Shown here: in pieces, positions 9,069 to 17,776 of the stretch
Layout: each line of letters starts with the position of its first letter
Numbering within the stretch: the first letter of the stretch is position 1
Source of the DNA: Chloroflexota bacterium
Lineage (GTDB): Bacteria; Chloroflexota; UBA6077; FW602-bin22
Direction: 5' to 3'
Length of the DNA: 64,000 nucleotides
NCBI GenBank assembly: GCA_004297775.1
Contig: SCUE01000037.1
Location: forward strand, 1-64,000
Position numbers and translations under genes: made by a program
Notes under the pieces: generated by a model
Told to the model about the DNA's origin: nothing
Seen by the model: the letters and a program-made list of their open reading frames with translations, nothing else
The model's database searches: none

Positions 9069-9650
9069 ATGCGATTACACGATCTCCGGCCCGATCCCGG
9101 CGCCCGACGTTCCCCCAAGCGGGTCGGTCGCGGCCTTGGCTCGGGTCACGGCGTCACGGCGACTCGAGGCACAAAAGGCCAGAAGGCCCGTGAAGGGTTC
9201 AAGATGAACCCCGGCTTCGAGGGCGGCCAGATTCGCATGATCAAGCGACTGCCGCACATGCGCGGGTTTCACAACAACTGGCGCACGGAGTACGAACCGT
9301 TCAATGTGGGCCTACTGGCTCGACGCTTTGGCGCCGGTGCGACTATCGACATGGCTACCCTGACCGAGACCGGCATGCGCACGACGAATCTGCCAGTCAA
9401 GATCCTCGGCGATGGCAAGGTCGCGGTTGCGCTCACGATCGTCGCACATAAGTTTTCGAAGACCGCGCGCGAGAAGATCGAGGCGGCTGGCGGCATCGTG
9501 ACGGAACTTGGCGTCAAGACCGCGCAGGGGAAACGCCGACGCATCGAGGCAAGCGACGTCACGATCACCCACGGCGAGTCGCCACGCGTTCGCAAGCCGG
9601 GCACGCGTGCCGCGGCTCGCTCTTCCGAGATCACGAGCGCGTCGGAGTAA
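9069..9650 (+). CDS. rplO: 50S ribosomal protein L15
   Basis: A 193-residue L15. It begins with the extended basic arm MRLHDLRPDPGARRSPKR and GRGLGSGHGVTATRGTKGQK, and has GFEGGQIRMIKRLPHMRGF downstream and VEALTIVAHKFS-like folding at the end (here VALTIVAHKFSKTAREKIE). L15 binds 23S rRNA late in assembly. Usual length is about 145 to 150; roughly 40 extra basic residues follow the globular domain. Confidence 0.96.
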   Translation: MRLHDLRPDPGARRSPKRVGRGLGSGHGVTATRGTKGQKAREGFKMNPGFEGGQIRMIKRLPHMRGFHNNWRTEYEPFNVGLLARRFGAGATIDMATLTETGMRTTNLPVKILGDGKVAVALTIVAHKFSKTAREKIEAAGGIVTELGVKTAQGKRRRIEASDVTITHGESPRVRKPGTRAAARSSEITSASE

Positions 9651-9656
9651 ATTACC

Positions 9657-10940
9657 TTGCTCGCCGCACTTCAGAGCGCGTGGTCGCTACCGGACGTACG
9701 TCGGAAGCTGCTCTTCACGGCGGCGATGCTCATCATCTTCCGATTCGTCGCGCACATTCCGGTACCGGGTGTCGATCCGGTCCGATTGGCGCAGTTCTTC
9801 CAATCGAATCAACTGGCTGGAATGCTCGACCTCTTCTCCGGAGGCGCGCTGACCAACTTCTCGGTCGCGGCGATGGGCGTCTACCCGTACATCACGGCGT
9901 CGATCATCATGCAACTCCTTCAACCCCTCATTCCTCAGCTTGAGGAACTCGCCAAGGAGGGCGAGGGGGGACGCGCTCGGATCAATGTCTACACACACAT
10001 CCTGACCATCCCGTTGGCCGCGCTTCAGGGATACGGCACGGGAGCGCTTCTCCAGAGTTCCGGCGTCCTGACCGACTTCGGTTTCGGACCCGGTAGCAAC
10101 ATACTCGGGACGATCGCGATTCTGATCGCGATGACAGCCGGAACTGTCCTACTCGTGTGGCTGGGTGAACTCATCACCGAGAACGGCATCGGTAACGGCG
10201 TGTCGGTCCTCATTTTCGGTGGCATCGTCTCACAACTGCCGCAGATCGTGGCGCGGGGATTGATCGGCACCGGCGCGATCGCGGCATTCGTCGTCTTCCT
10301 CGTGCTGGGAGTCGGCACCGTCACCGCGATCGTCGTCATTCAGGAAGCACAACGGCGGGTGCCGGTCCAGTACGCGAAACGGATTCGGGGCTCGCGCCTT
10401 GTCGGAGGTCAGAGTACGCACATTCCGCTACGGGTGAATTCGGCCGGAATGATCCCGCTCATCTTCGCGATGTCGATCATGCTGTTCCCCGGCACCATCG
10501 CGAGCTACTTCATCACCGGCACGGGGTTCGTGGCCGACGCGGCACGCTTCGTCTACACGATCTTCCAAACGAGCAGTCCGCTCTACTGGATTCTCTTCTT
10601 CATGCTCGTCGTCGGCTTCACGTTCTTCTACACGATGGTGATTTTTCAGCAGCAGAACCTGGCCGAGACGCTACAGCGTCACGGCGGATTCATCCCCGGC
10701 ATTCGTCCTGGACGGCCGACCGCCGAGTACCTCAATCGCGTTCTCTTCCGCATCACGTGGCTCGGCGCGATATTCCTCGGCCTCGTGGCGGTCCTCCCTT
10801 TCATCGGTCAGATTTTCCTCGGACAGACGCTGACGCTCTCGAGCACCGGACTTTTGATCGTGGTTGGCGTCGTGCTTGACACGATGAAGCAACTCGAGGC
10901 TCAGATGCTGATGCGCAACTACGAGGGATTCATCAAGTAG
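9657..10940 (+). CDS. secY: Protein translocase subunit SecY
   Basis: A 427-residue, ten-helix membrane protein. Recognisable parts are RFVAHIPVPGVDP, LFSGGALTNFSVAAMGVYPY followed by ITASIIMQLL, the plug-adjacent segments, and GFIPGIRPGRPTAEYLNRV in the last cytoplasmic loop. SecY forms the protein-conducting channel with SecE and SecG. Its start is TTG 9657, six bases after rplO. Its place between rplO and adk is the classic spc-operon arrangement. Confidence 0.97.
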   Translation: MLAALQSAWSLPDVRRKLLFTAAMLIIFRFVAHIPVPGVDPVRLAQFFQSNQLAGMLDLFSGGALTNFSVAAMGVYPYITASIIMQLLQPLIPQLEELAKEGEGGRARINVYTHILTIPLAALQGYGTGALLQSSGVLTDFGFGPGSNILGTIAILIAMTAGTVLLVWLGELITENGIGNGVSVLIFGGIVSQLPQIVARGLIGTGAIAAFVVFLVLGVGTVTAIVVIQEAQRRVPVQYAKRIRGSRLVGGQSTHIPLRVNSAGMIPLIFAMSIMLFPGTIASYFITGTGFVADAARFVYTIFQTSSPLYWILFFMLVVGFTFFYTMVIFQQQNLAETLQRHGGFIPGIRPGRPTAEYLNRVLFRITWLGAIFLGLVAVLPFIGQIFLGQTLTLSSTGLLIVVGVVLDTMKQLEAQMLMRNYEGFIK

Positions 10941-10953
10941 ACAGGATCCGTCG

Positions 10954-11610
10954 ATGTTCGTCATTCTGCTCGGGCCCCCCGGCGCCGGTAAGGGCACTCA
11001 AGCGAAGTTGCTTGCCGAGCATCTGGGTGTGCCGGCGATTTCGACCGGCAACTTGTTTCGCCAGGAAGTCGCATCGGGGTCCGAGCTTGGGCGTCGGGTG
11101 CGATCCTACATCGATGCCGGTCAGCTCGTTTCTGACGAGACCACCTTGAGCATCCTCAGCGACAGACTCAGCAAATCCGACGCCGCCGACGGCGCGGTGC
11201 TGGATGGGTTTCCGCGCACGGTCGGACAGGCGACGGCGCTCGATCGATTGCTGGCGGCTCGTTCGCGACGTGTCGATCGAGTTCTCGATGTGGCAGTTCC
11301 GGAGAACGTCCTTCTTGAGCGGTTGACCGGTCGATGGACCTGCCCGTCCTGCCACGCAAGCTATCACGAGATTAATGCGACGCCGCGTCGGCCTGGGATT
11401 TGCGATCGATGCGGATCAGGCCTTGTGCAGCGAGTGGACGATCGAGCCGAGGCAATCCAGATTCGGCTCCGAAACTACCGCGAACGTACGCGCCCACTGG
11501 TGGACTACTACGGTCAAGCCGGCGTCCTGACCGAAATCGACGGTGACCTCGATCCGAAGACGGTGACGCGCGCAATGCTCAAAGCCACCGACTCGGCCGC
11601 GACCGTCTAG
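10954..11610 (+). CDS. adk: Adenylate kinase with zinc lid
   Basis: A 218-residue long-form adenylate kinase, which interconverts ATP plus AMP with two ADP. The P-loop GPPGAGKGTQAK is at about residues 7-18. The AMP-binding segment includes STGNLFR and LDGFPRTVGQA. The LID domain carries four cysteines at about 130, 133, 150 and 153 (CPSC and CDRC), the zinc-binding form common in Gram-positive and thermophilic bacteria. The gene follows secY by 13 bases in the usual secY-adk-map order. Confidence 0.97.
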   Translation: MFVILLGPPGAGKGTQAKLLAEHLGVPAISTGNLFRQEVASGSELGRRVRSYIDAGQLVSDETTLSILSDRLSKSDAADGAVLDGFPRTVGQATALDRLLAARSRRVDRVLDVAVPENVLLERLTGRWTCPSCHASYHEINATPRRPGICDRCGSGLVQRVDDRAEAIQIRLRNYRERTRPLVDYYGQAGVLTEIDGDLDPKTVTRAMLKATDSAATV

Positions 11611-11613
11611 CCG

Positions 11614-12369
11614 ATGGCGATCATCCTGAAGTCGGCTCGCGAGATCGCGGCGATGCGAAAGGCCGGCATCATCGTTGCGACGGTGCTGGCGGAGATCGAG
11701 ATCGCGGTTCGCCCGGGAATCACCACCAAGGCGATCGACGAGATCGCCGAACGCATCGTGAGCGGTCACGACGCGCGCGCCTCATTCAAAGGGCTCTACG
11801 GCTTCCCGGCGTCGATCTGCATTTCGATCAATGAGGAAGTGGTTCACGGCATCCCTTCCCCCGAACGCGTGTTGCGCGAAGGCGACATCGTGTCGCTCGA
11901 CTTCGGAGCGATCGTCGACGAGTTCAATGCCGACGCCGCGGTGTCATTGCCGGTCGGCGCGGTTGGAGAGCCGGCGCGCCGGATCCTCCAGTGCGGCCGC
12001 ACCGCGCTCCAGCGCGGCATCGCGCAGGCGCGCGATGGAAATAGACTGGGCGATATCTCGTGGGCGATTCAGTCCTACGGCGAGGCGAAAGGCTACGGGA
12101 TCGTTCGCCAATACGTAGGCCACGGAATCGGGCGCAAACTGCACGAAGACCCTCAGGTGCCAAACTTCGGCCCGCCCGCCCGCAGCGTCGCGCTCCGTCC
12201 CGGTATGACGCTGGCGATCGAGCCGATGCTGAACGGTGGAACGGAGCGCACAACCGTTCTGGCCGACAACTGGACTGTCGTCACGGAAGACCGAGCTCTC
12301 TCGGTGCACTTCGAGCACACGATCGCGATCACGGAGGGAGATCCCGTGATCTTGACCGCGCCAGAATGA
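11614..12369 (+). CDS. map: Methionine aminopeptidase type I
   Basis: A 251-residue type I enzyme that removes N-terminal Met from nascent proteins. Metal-binding and catalytic signatures are visible: NEEVVHGIPS, DIVSLDFGAIVDEFNADAAVS with its two Asp ligands, VGHGIGRKLHEDPQVPNFG with the His ligand, AIEPML with a Glu ligand and the final EHTIAITE Glu. The stop TGA overlaps the infA ATG. Start is ATG 11614 directly after the adk stop. Confidence 0.97.
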   Translation: MAIILKSAREIAAMRKAGIIVATVLAEIEIAVRPGITTKAIDEIAERIVSGHDARASFKGLYGFPASICISINEEVVHGIPSPERVLREGDIVSLDFGAIVDEFNADAAVSLPVGAVGEPARRILQCGRTALQRGIAQARDGNRLGDISWAIQSYGEAKGYGIVRQYVGHGIGRKLHEDPQVPNFGPPARSVALRPGMTLAIEPMLNGGTERTTVLADNWTVVTEDRALSVHFEHTIAITEGDPVILTAPE

Positions 12370-12590
12370 CCGAACAGCGAACGGAACGAACCGGACAGAT
12401 CATCGAAGCGCTTCCTGGTGGGCTGTTTCGCGTGCAGTTTCCCGATGGATCGATCGTGACGGCCCACGTGGCCGCCGCGTCGCGAATGACGACTATTCGT
12501 GTCCTTCCCGGCGACGCGGTCGCGATCGCGGTGTCGCCATTCGATCTCTCTCGGGGTACCATTACACGGCGCGGCACAGTTGCCGAATGA
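12366..12590 (+). CDS. infA: Translation initiation factor IF-1
   Basis: A 74-residue OB-fold protein. The match to IF-1 is clear in [19 protein letters not shown], the middle [20 protein letters not shown] and [15 protein letters not shown]-1 occupies the ribosomal A site during initiation. The ATG at 12366 overlaps the map stop by four bases. Relative to typical IF-1, the A-site loop reads HVAAASRM instead of HISGKMRM, so two or three normally conserved residues differ. Confidence 0.95.
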   Translation: MTEQRTERTGQIIEALPGGLFRVQFPDGSIVTAHVAAASRMTTIRVLPGDAVAIAVSPFDLSRGTITRRGTVAE

Positions 12591-12663
12591 GTCAACCGTG
12601 CCCTACACTTTCCGTTCGACTGTCGCAAGGCGTCGCCTTGCGCTGCCTCATGGAGTATCGTCA

Positions 12664-12777
12664 GTGAAGATCCGTGCGTCGGTAAAACCGCGCTGCGAAA
12701 AGTGCAAGATCATCCGCCGACACGGCAACGTCATGGTGATTTGCGACAACCCCAAGCACAAACAGAAGCAGGGTTAG
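12664..12777 (+). CDS. rpmJ: 50S ribosomal protein L36, zinc-binding
   Basis: A 37-residue L36 starting at GTG 12664 ([20 protein letters not shown]). The zinc ligands C11, C14, C27 and H32 are all present, so this is the zinc-type form. L36 is the smallest 50S protein and packs against 23S helices near the GTPase region. The frame is open upstream, but a longer product would not match the family. It lies in its usual place between infA and rpsM. Confidence 0.96.
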   Translation: MKIRASVKPRCEKCKIIRRHGNVMVICDNPKHKQKQG

Positions 12778-12789
12778 GGAGAGTTTCGG

Positions 12790-13173
12790 ATGGCGCGAAT
12801 CGCCGGCGTCGACGTTCCGCGTGACAAACACGTTCAGATTTCACTTCGCTACATTTATGGGATTGGTCCGACGACTGCACGAAGGATCTGTGAGGTCACA
12901 CGAGTCAACCCCGCGACTCGCGTGCGTGATCTGAGCGAGGATGAAGTCGCGCGCATCCGCGATGTCATCGATCGTGACTTCAAAGTCGAGGGCGATCTTC
13001 GCCGCGAAATCAACCTGAACATCAAGCGCCTCATTGAGATCGGGTGCTATCGAGGCATCCGTCACCGGCGCGGTCTACCCGTTCGCGGCCAGCGCACGCG
13101 AACGAATGCGCGGACACGCAAGGGGCCAAAGAAGACCGTCGCGGGCAAGCGTCGCGTCGCGGCGAAGAAGTAG
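12790..13173 (+). CDS. rpsM: 30S ribosomal protein S13
   Basis: A 127-residue S13 with [23 protein letters not shown], the helix-two-turn-helix region around [13 protein letters not shown], and the C-terminal basic tail [21 protein letters not shown]13 forms intersubunit bridges with L5 and contacts P-site tRNA through its tail. An 85-base spacer separates it from rpsK, longer than elsewhere in the cluster. Confidence 0.97.
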   Translation: MARIAGVDVPRDKHVQISLRYIYGIGPTTARRICEVTRVNPATRVRDLSEDEVARIRDVIDRDFKVEGDLRREINLNIKRLIEIGCYRGIRHRRGLPVRGQRTRTNARTRKGPKKTVAGKRRVAAKK

Positions 13174-13258
13174 GCCTAGTGTCCGCGACAATGACCACGA
13201 GGACAATCGAACCAGTTGGATTGGCGCGTCAGACGCGATGAGGGGAAACGAGAACTAG

Positions 13259-13660
13259 ATGGCTCAAGTTGCCAAGAAGAAAGCCGTACGCGGTCGTCGC
13301 CGCGAACGGAAGTCGGTTCCACGAGGGCGGGCTTACATTCAGTCCACCTTCAACAATACGATCGTGACCGTCACCGACCCGACCGGCGCGGTTCTTTCAT
13401 GGTCGAGTTCGGGCGCGGCCGGCTTCAAGGGCTCGCGGAAGTCGACGCCGTATGCCGCCGGAATGGCTGCCGAAACCGCCGCCCGCAAGGCGATGGAGCA
13501 TGGCCTCCGACAGGTCGAAGTGTTCGTCAAAGGCCCGGGGTCGGGTCGCGAAGCAGCGATTCGATCGCTGCAGGCGGCTGGCCTCCTCATCAACTCGATC
13601 ACCGATGTCACGCCGATTCCCCACAACGGTTGCCGTCCGCCCAAGCGGCGGCGCGTGTAG
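13259..13660 (+). CDS. rpsK: 30S ribosomal protein S11
   Basis: A 133-residue S11. Diagnostic segments are [59 protein letters not shown] and [21 protein letters not shown]11 lines the E site on the platform. The Asn-Gly in PHNGCRPPK is the position deamidated to isoaspartate in E. coli. Its length of 133 is normal. Confidence 0.97.
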   Translation: MAQVAKKKAVRGRRRERKSVPRGRAYIQSTFNNTIVTVTDPTGAVLSWSSSGAAGFKGSRKSTPYAAGMAAETAARKAMEHGLRQVEVFVKGPGSGREAAIRSLQAAGLLINSITDVTPIPHNGCRPPKRRRV

Positions 13661-13677
13661 CAGGAGACCCGTTAGCT

Positions 13678-14304
13678 ATGGCTCGATACACCGACGCAGT
13701 CTGCAAGTTGTGCCGCCGAGAAGGCGTCAAACTCTTCCTGAAGGGGGATCGCTGCTTCACGCCGAAGTGTGGAGTCGAGCGTCGCCCCTATCCACCTGGT
13801 CTGCAATCGACCCGACGCCGCAAAGTGTCGGAGTACTCGCTCCAGCTTCGCGAGAAGCAGAAGGCTCGCCGCGTGTATGGGGTCCTCGAACGACAGTTCC
13901 GACGCCACTTCACTGAGGCGGAGCGTCGCATCGGACAGACCGGCGAAAACTTGCTGCGGATTCTCGAGACTCGTCTCGATAATGTCGTTTTTCGTCTCGG
14001 TTTCGCCGACTCGCGCGCTCAGGCGCGCCAGTTCGTGGCACACGGGCACTTCGACCTGAATGGCCACAAGACCGACATTCCGTCTGCAATCGTCACGCCG
14101 GGCGATGTCGTGACCGTTCGCGTGGCGAGCCGATCCTCTGACCACTTCAAGACGGCGGTCGAGCAGATCGGCCGCAAGACGATCCCGAACTGGCTTCTCG
14201 TCGACGCGCCCGCGTTTTCGGGCCGTATCGTCTCCATTCCCGAGCGTTCAGACATCGACACAAGTCTGCAGGAGCAGTTGATCGTCGAGTTCTACTCGCG
14301 CTAG
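13678..14304 (+). CDS. rpsD: 30S ribosomal protein S4, zinc-binding
   Basis: A 208-residue S4 starting at ATG 13678. The N-terminus carries a four-cysteine site C9, C12, C26 and C31 (CKLC, CFTPKC), the form seen in thermophiles and several Gram-positives. The S4 RNA-binding domain is [20 protein letters not shown] with [11 protein letters not shown]4 nucleates 16S assembly and helps unwind mRNA. The frame is open for about 460 bases upstream, but that part is a shadow of rpsK. The stop lies inside a perfect palindrome (14295-14310). Confidence 0.97.
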   Translation: MARYTDAVCKLCRREGVKLFLKGDRCFTPKCGVERRPYPPGLQSTRRRKVSEYSLQLREKQKARRVYGVLERQFRRHFTEAERRIGQTGENLLRILETRLDNVVFRLGFADSRAQARQFVAHGHFDLNGHKTDIPSAIVTPGDVVTVRVASRSSDHFKTAVEQIGRKTIPNWLLVDAPAFSGRIVSIPERSDIDTSLQEQLIVEFYSR

Positions 14305-14335
14305 CGCGAGTGTGCGAAGGGCCTCGTCGGCCCTT
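14295..14335 (+). terminator. Hairpin pair between rpsD and rpoA
   Basis: Two back-to-back inverted repeats follow rpsD. The first, CTCGCGCTAGCGCGAG at 14295-14310, includes the TAG stop. The second has a 7-bp stem AAGGGCC/GGCCCTT (14317-14323 with 14329-14335) and a 5-base loop. Only a poor T-run follows (TTCTGTTGTTTTG), so this may attenuate or protect RNA rather than stop transcription fully before rpoA. Confidence 0.45.
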
Positions 14336-14377
14336 TCCGCGTTGTTCTGTTGTTTTGCCGAGGGGGGCTGACCGGAA

Positions 14378-15673
14378 TTGCTTACTGAAGTGACGTTGCC
14401 GAAGATTCAGTCTGTTGAAACTGACACGAACTATGGCAAATACCACGTGGAACCATTGGAGTCAGGGTTCGGTGTGACGGTCGGTAATGCCGTTCGCCGA
14501 GTCCTCCTCTCATCGCTGCCCGGCGCGGCGGTGACTTCCATCAAGGTCGATGGCGCGTACCACGAGTTCTCGGCGTTGCCGGGTGTCAAGGAAGACACGA
14601 CCGAGCTGGTCCTGAATGTCAAGCAGATCCGGCTTCGCTCGTTCGCCGACCGGCCGGTGAATCTTCGCATCGAAGCTCGCGGCACGGGGCAGGTTACTGC
14701 CGCCGATATCATCGCGCCGCCCGATATCGAGATCGTCAATCCCGAACTCCACATCGCCCAGCTCGACGGCGAGGACAGTAGCCTCGTCATCGAGCTGACC
14801 GTCGAACGCGGCCGCGGCTATGTTCCGGCCGAGCAACGCGACGGATCGGCGATTGGTGTCGTTCCGGTCGACGCGATCTTCACGCCGACGCGTCGTGTCA
14901 ATTACTCCGTCGAACCAGTCCGCGTTGGAAACGTCACCGACTTCGAGCGACTGGTCCTGGAGGTGTGGACCGATGGCACGATGGCGCCGGACGATGCGGT
15001 TGCTCAGAGCGCCCAGATCCTGATCCGCCATTTCGAACTGCTGACCGAACTCGTTGCCCAACCAGCCGCTCGCTTCGAGAAGCAGTTGGTGACCGCCGCG
15101 ACGATTTCACCGAAGCTGTACGACGTACCGATCGAAGATCTCGATCTGACCGTGCGTGCCTACAACTGTCTCAAGCGCGCGGGCATCACCAAGGTTGGTC
15201 AGGTTCTCGAAATGACCGAGGATGACCTGCTCGGTGTCCGCAACTTCGGTCGGAAGTCCTTGGACGAACTGACCGAACGATTGGGCGAGCGAGGATTCTT
15301 GGAGAACTCCCGACTGGCGTCGAGCCTCTCGGGTGGCGGTGACGCAAACGCCGACGAGGACGAGGAATCCGACGAGGATGCCGATTCCCTGGTAGCTAGC
15401 GTGGCCCGTCCGGAGATGGTTCGTCCGACACCTGCGCCGATTCAAGTCGCCGACGACGAAGAGATCGAGGATTTCACGCGGTCGCCGTCGCGCGCGCGCG
15501 TTGCGCCGCCGCGCTACGTTCCGCCGGCGCCGGTGGAACCGGATGAGCCGGAGGCGCCACCAGCATACGACGAGTACACGTTCGATAATTTCGAGGACGC
15601 TCCGGTGGTTGAGGAAGAGCCCGAAGGCGAAGATCCCGGCGGGGAGCATGCGCGCGGCCGACGCCGACGGTAG
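14378..15673 (+). CDS. rpoA: RNA polymerase alpha subunit with long acidic tail
   Basis: A 431-residue alpha subunit, TTG start at 14378. The N-terminal assembly domain has GFGVTVGNAVRRVLLSSLPGA and VEPVRVGNVTDFERLVLEVW. The alpha-CTD (about 240-310) has LDLTVRAYNCLKRAGITKVGQ and GVRNFGRKSLDELTERL. Bacterial alpha is normally 310 to 340 residues. Here about 115 further residues follow, rich in Glu, Asp, Pro and Tyr, ending in an Arg-rich ARGRRRR. The tail is low complexity and probably disordered. The frame is uninterrupted, so this is not a frameshift artefact I can see. Confidence 0.96.
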   Translation: MLTEVTLPKIQSVETDTNYGKYHVEPLESGFGVTVGNAVRRVLLSSLPGAAVTSIKVDGAYHEFSALPGVKEDTTELVLNVKQIRLRSFADRPVNLRIEARGTGQVTAADIIAPPDIEIVNPELHIAQLDGEDSSLVIELTVERGRGYVPAEQRDGSAIGVVPVDAIFTPTRRVNYSVEPVRVGNVTDFERLVLEVWTDGTMAPDDAVAQSAQILIRHFELLTELVAQPAARFEKQLVTAATISPKLYDVPIEDLDLTVRAYNCLKRAGITKVGQVLEMTEDDLLGVRNFGRKSLDELTERLGERGFLENSRLASSLSGGGDANADEDEESDEDADSLVASVARPEMVRPTPAPIQVADDEEIEDFTRSPSRARVAPPRYVPPAPVEPDEPEAPPAYDEYTFDNFEDAPVVEEEPEGEDPGGEHARGRRRR

Positions 15674-15682
15674 GAGAGTACG

Positions 15683-16036
15683 TTGCGACACCGAATGACG
15701 GGACGCAGTCTGGGCCGCCCGAGCGGCGAACGCATTGCCCTGTTTCGCGGCCTGGTTACAGAGCTGATCCGGTACGAGAAGATTCGGACGACATTGCCCA
15801 AGGCCAAGGAGGTCCGTCCGATCGCGGAGAAGGCGATCACTCTTGCGAAGCGCGGCGACTTGAACGCGCGGCGACTCCTGCTCGGGCGCCTGTACGGCGA
15901 CGAGATCGTTGACAAGGCAATTCACGTTCTCGGCCTCCGATTCGCCGATCGACCAGGCGGATACACGCGAATCACGCGGATCGGGCGGCGCCTTGGCGAC
16001 AACGCCGAGATGGCCGTTATCGAGTTCGTGGAGTAG
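15683..16036 (+). CDS. rplQ: 50S ribosomal protein L17
   Basis: A 117-residue L17 with RHRMTGRSLGRPSGERIALFRGLV, the helix IRTTLPKAKEVRPIAEKAITLAKR (split across positions 33-57) and GGYTRITRIGRRLGDNAEMA. L17 surrounds the tunnel exit. The TTG at 15683 preserves the family start MRHR; the ATG at 15695 would cut it off. It follows rpoA in the standard alpha-operon order. Confidence 0.96.
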   Translation: MRHRMTGRSLGRPSGERIALFRGLVTELIRYEKIRTTLPKAKEVRPIAEKAITLAKRGDLNARRLLLGRLYGDEIVDKAIHVLGLRFADRPGGYTRITRIGRRLGDNAEMAVIEFVE

Positions 16037-16047
16037 GCGGAATCGCG

Positions 16048-16800
16048 CTGCGTTCGCTAGCGCTCGTTCTCGAATATGACGGAACCGAGTTCGCGGGATT
16101 TCAGTCCCAACGAAGCCGGCGAACAATCCAGGGAGAGATCGAGCAGGCGATAGAAGTGATCGCCGGTGAGCGAATACGCGTCGTCGCGGCCGGTCGAACT
16201 GATGCTGGAGTCCACGCATCGGGGCAGGTCATCAGCTTTACAACTGAATCATGTTTGCCCGCGGAGATCTGGGTACGAGCGTTGAACGCGCGCTTGCCTC
16301 GATCGATTGCGGTGCGAGAGGCTCGGGATGTCCCATCGGGATTTCACGCACGCTTCGGAGCACTTTCGCGGTCATACCGATATCGCATCGCAAATGGCAC
16401 GAGCCGCGGCGCACTGTGTCGGCAGTATCGCTGGCACGTGCCGGGTCGGCTCGACGAGAACCAGATGGCGGCGGCCATCCGTCACTTGCTCGGCCATCAT
16501 GACTTCGCGAGTTTCGCCGGAGCGGGCCAACAGACCCGCCTCGGGCGGACCACGCGGACCATCATCGCGGCCGATTGCCACCGATCCGGCGATGAAATCG
16601 ACATCGATGTCGAGGCGGACGGTTTTCTGCCCCACATGGTGCGAAACATCGTCGGCACAATCGTCCAGGTCGGGCGCGGCAAACTCATGCAGAGTGACAT
16701 ACCGGAAATCTTGGCAGCACGCGATCGCGCTCGGGCCGGCGCGACCGCGCCGCCACACGGACTTTGCCTCGTCCGAATACAATATGGAGAGTCGCTATGA
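16048..16800 (+). CDS. truA: tRNA pseudouridine(38-40) synthase TruA, probable CTG start
   Basis: TruA isomerises uridines 38-40 in the anticodon arm. The catalytic motif GRTDAGVHA (Asp about residue 52) and [12 protein letters not shown] are present, with [12 protein letters not shown] and [20 protein letters not shown] further on. Homologous sequence ([16 protein letters not shown]) begins well before the first ATG in the frame, at 16156. No ATG, GTG or TTG precedes it after the rplQ stop. CTG 16048, seven bases after GGCGGA, gives the typical N-terminus, so I infer a CTG start. The stop overlaps rplM by four bases. Confidence 0.9.
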   Translation: MRSLALVLEYDGTEFAGFQSQRSRRTIQGEIEQAIEVIAGERIRVVAAGRTDAGVHASGQVISFTTESCLPAEIWVRALNARLPRSIAVREARDVPSGFHARFGALSRSYRYRIANGTSRGALCRQYRWHVPGRLDENQMAAAIRHLLGHHDFASFAGAGQQTRLGRTTRTIIAADCHRSGDEIDIDVEADGFLPHMVRNIVGTIVQVGRGKLMQSDIPEILAARDRARAGATAPPHGLCLVRIQYGESL

Positions 16801-17258
16801 AAACACACGCCGTCAAGGCATCTGAAATCGATCGCGCGTGGCACGTCGTCGACGCTGAGGGGCAGGTTCTCGGTCGGCTCGCGTCGGAGATTGCCCAGAT
16901 TCTGCGCGGAAAGCACAAGCCGATATTTAGCGCGCACCTCGACACCGGGGACTTCGTGATTGTCCTGAACGCGGCAAAAGTCCGGGTCACCGGTAACAAG
17001 GAAACTGAGAAGTTGTACCGGCGCCATTCCGGCTATCCGGGTTCAATGAAAACACGCACCCTCGCAAACGTGCGCGCGACGTTCCCAGAACGAATCATCG
17101 AGCGAGCCGTTCGTGGGATGCTACCGAGCAACGCCCTCGGACGACAGATGTATCGCAAGCTCCGTGTCTACCCGGGCGCCGAGCATCCACACGAAGCACA
17201 GCGGCCGCAACCGCTCGTTATCAGCGTCGGTCGTCCGGCGAGAGACCAGGGAGAATAA
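16797..17258 (+). CDS. rplM: 50S ribosomal protein L13
   Basis: A 153-residue L13. It has [27 protein letters not shown], the stretch [31 protein letters not shown] and [25 protein letters not shown], the standard family pattern. The ATG at 16797 overlaps the truA stop by four bases. L13 is an early 50S assembly protein. It heads the usual rplM-rpsI pair. Confidence 0.97.
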   Translation: MKTHAVKASEIDRAWHVVDAEGQVLGRLASEIAQILRGKHKPIFSAHLDTGDFVIVLNAAKVRVTGNKETEKLYRRHSGYPGSMKTRTLANVRATFPERIIERAVRGMLPSNALGRQMYRKLRVYPGAEHPHEAQRPQPLVISVGRPARDQGE

Positions 17259-17264
17259 GAGTCT

Positions 17265-17657
17265 ATGGCGCAGAGCGACAAGATCACCGCGGTCGGTCGA
17301 CGGAAGACCGCGGTCGCGCGCGTACTCCTCCAGCCAGGCAACGGTCAGATCACGGTCAACGGCCGTCCCCTTCAGGTCGCCCTACCCCGCGCAACTCTTC
17401 AGTACGTTGCGACTCAGCCGTTCCGGGCTGTCGGCGGCGCCCGTTTCGCGGTCGCGTGCCGTGTCAACGGCGGCGGCATCAGCGGGCAAGCTGGTGCCAT
17501 CTCGCATGCGCTAGCGCGCGCGCTGGTCAAATCGGACATCACGCTTCGCCCGGCGCTGCGCAAAGCTGGACTCTTGACGCGCGACGCGCGAGCCAAGGAA
17601 AGAAAAAAGTACGGCCTCAAGCGCGCCCGCAAGGCGCCACAGTACACGAAGCGCTGA
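17265..17657 (+). CDS. rpsI: 30S ribosomal protein S9
   Basis: A 130-residue S9 with [21 protein letters not shown], a middle [20 protein letters not shown] and the C-terminal tail [14 protein letters not shown], whose terminal KR reaches the P-site tRNA anticodon. It closes the ribosomal block; about 119 bases of non-coding sequence with hairpins follow before fabF. Confidence 0.97.
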   Translation: MAQSDKITAVGRRKTAVARVLLQPGNGQITVNGRPLQVALPRATLQYVATQPFRAVGGARFAVACRVNGGGISGQAGAISHALARALVKSDITLRPALRKAGLLTRDARAKERKKYGLKRARKAPQYTKR

Positions 17658-17680
17658 TTCTTCGGCGCCTTTAACGTATC

Positions 17681-17749
17681 GTCGCGGCTCGATTGGTGTA
17701 TTCGGAAACGAGCCGCGACGCGGCGATTGGCTGACTCCCCAAACGGGGT
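17681..17749 (+). promoter_or_regulatory. Two hairpins between rpsI and fabF
   Basis: An 11-bp perfect inverted repeat, GTCGCGGCTCG (17681-17691) with CGAGCCGCGAC (17709-17719), encloses a 17-base loop. A second hairpin follows at about 17734-17749 (CTCCCC AAAC GGGGTG). Neither is followed by a T-run. The element may be a terminator for the ribosomal block, a leader of the fab genes, or an operator for a fatty-acid regulator; the sequence alone does not decide. Confidence 0.4.
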
Positions 17750-17776
17750 GTCTCGGCCCACAGGATGTAGAGCTAG

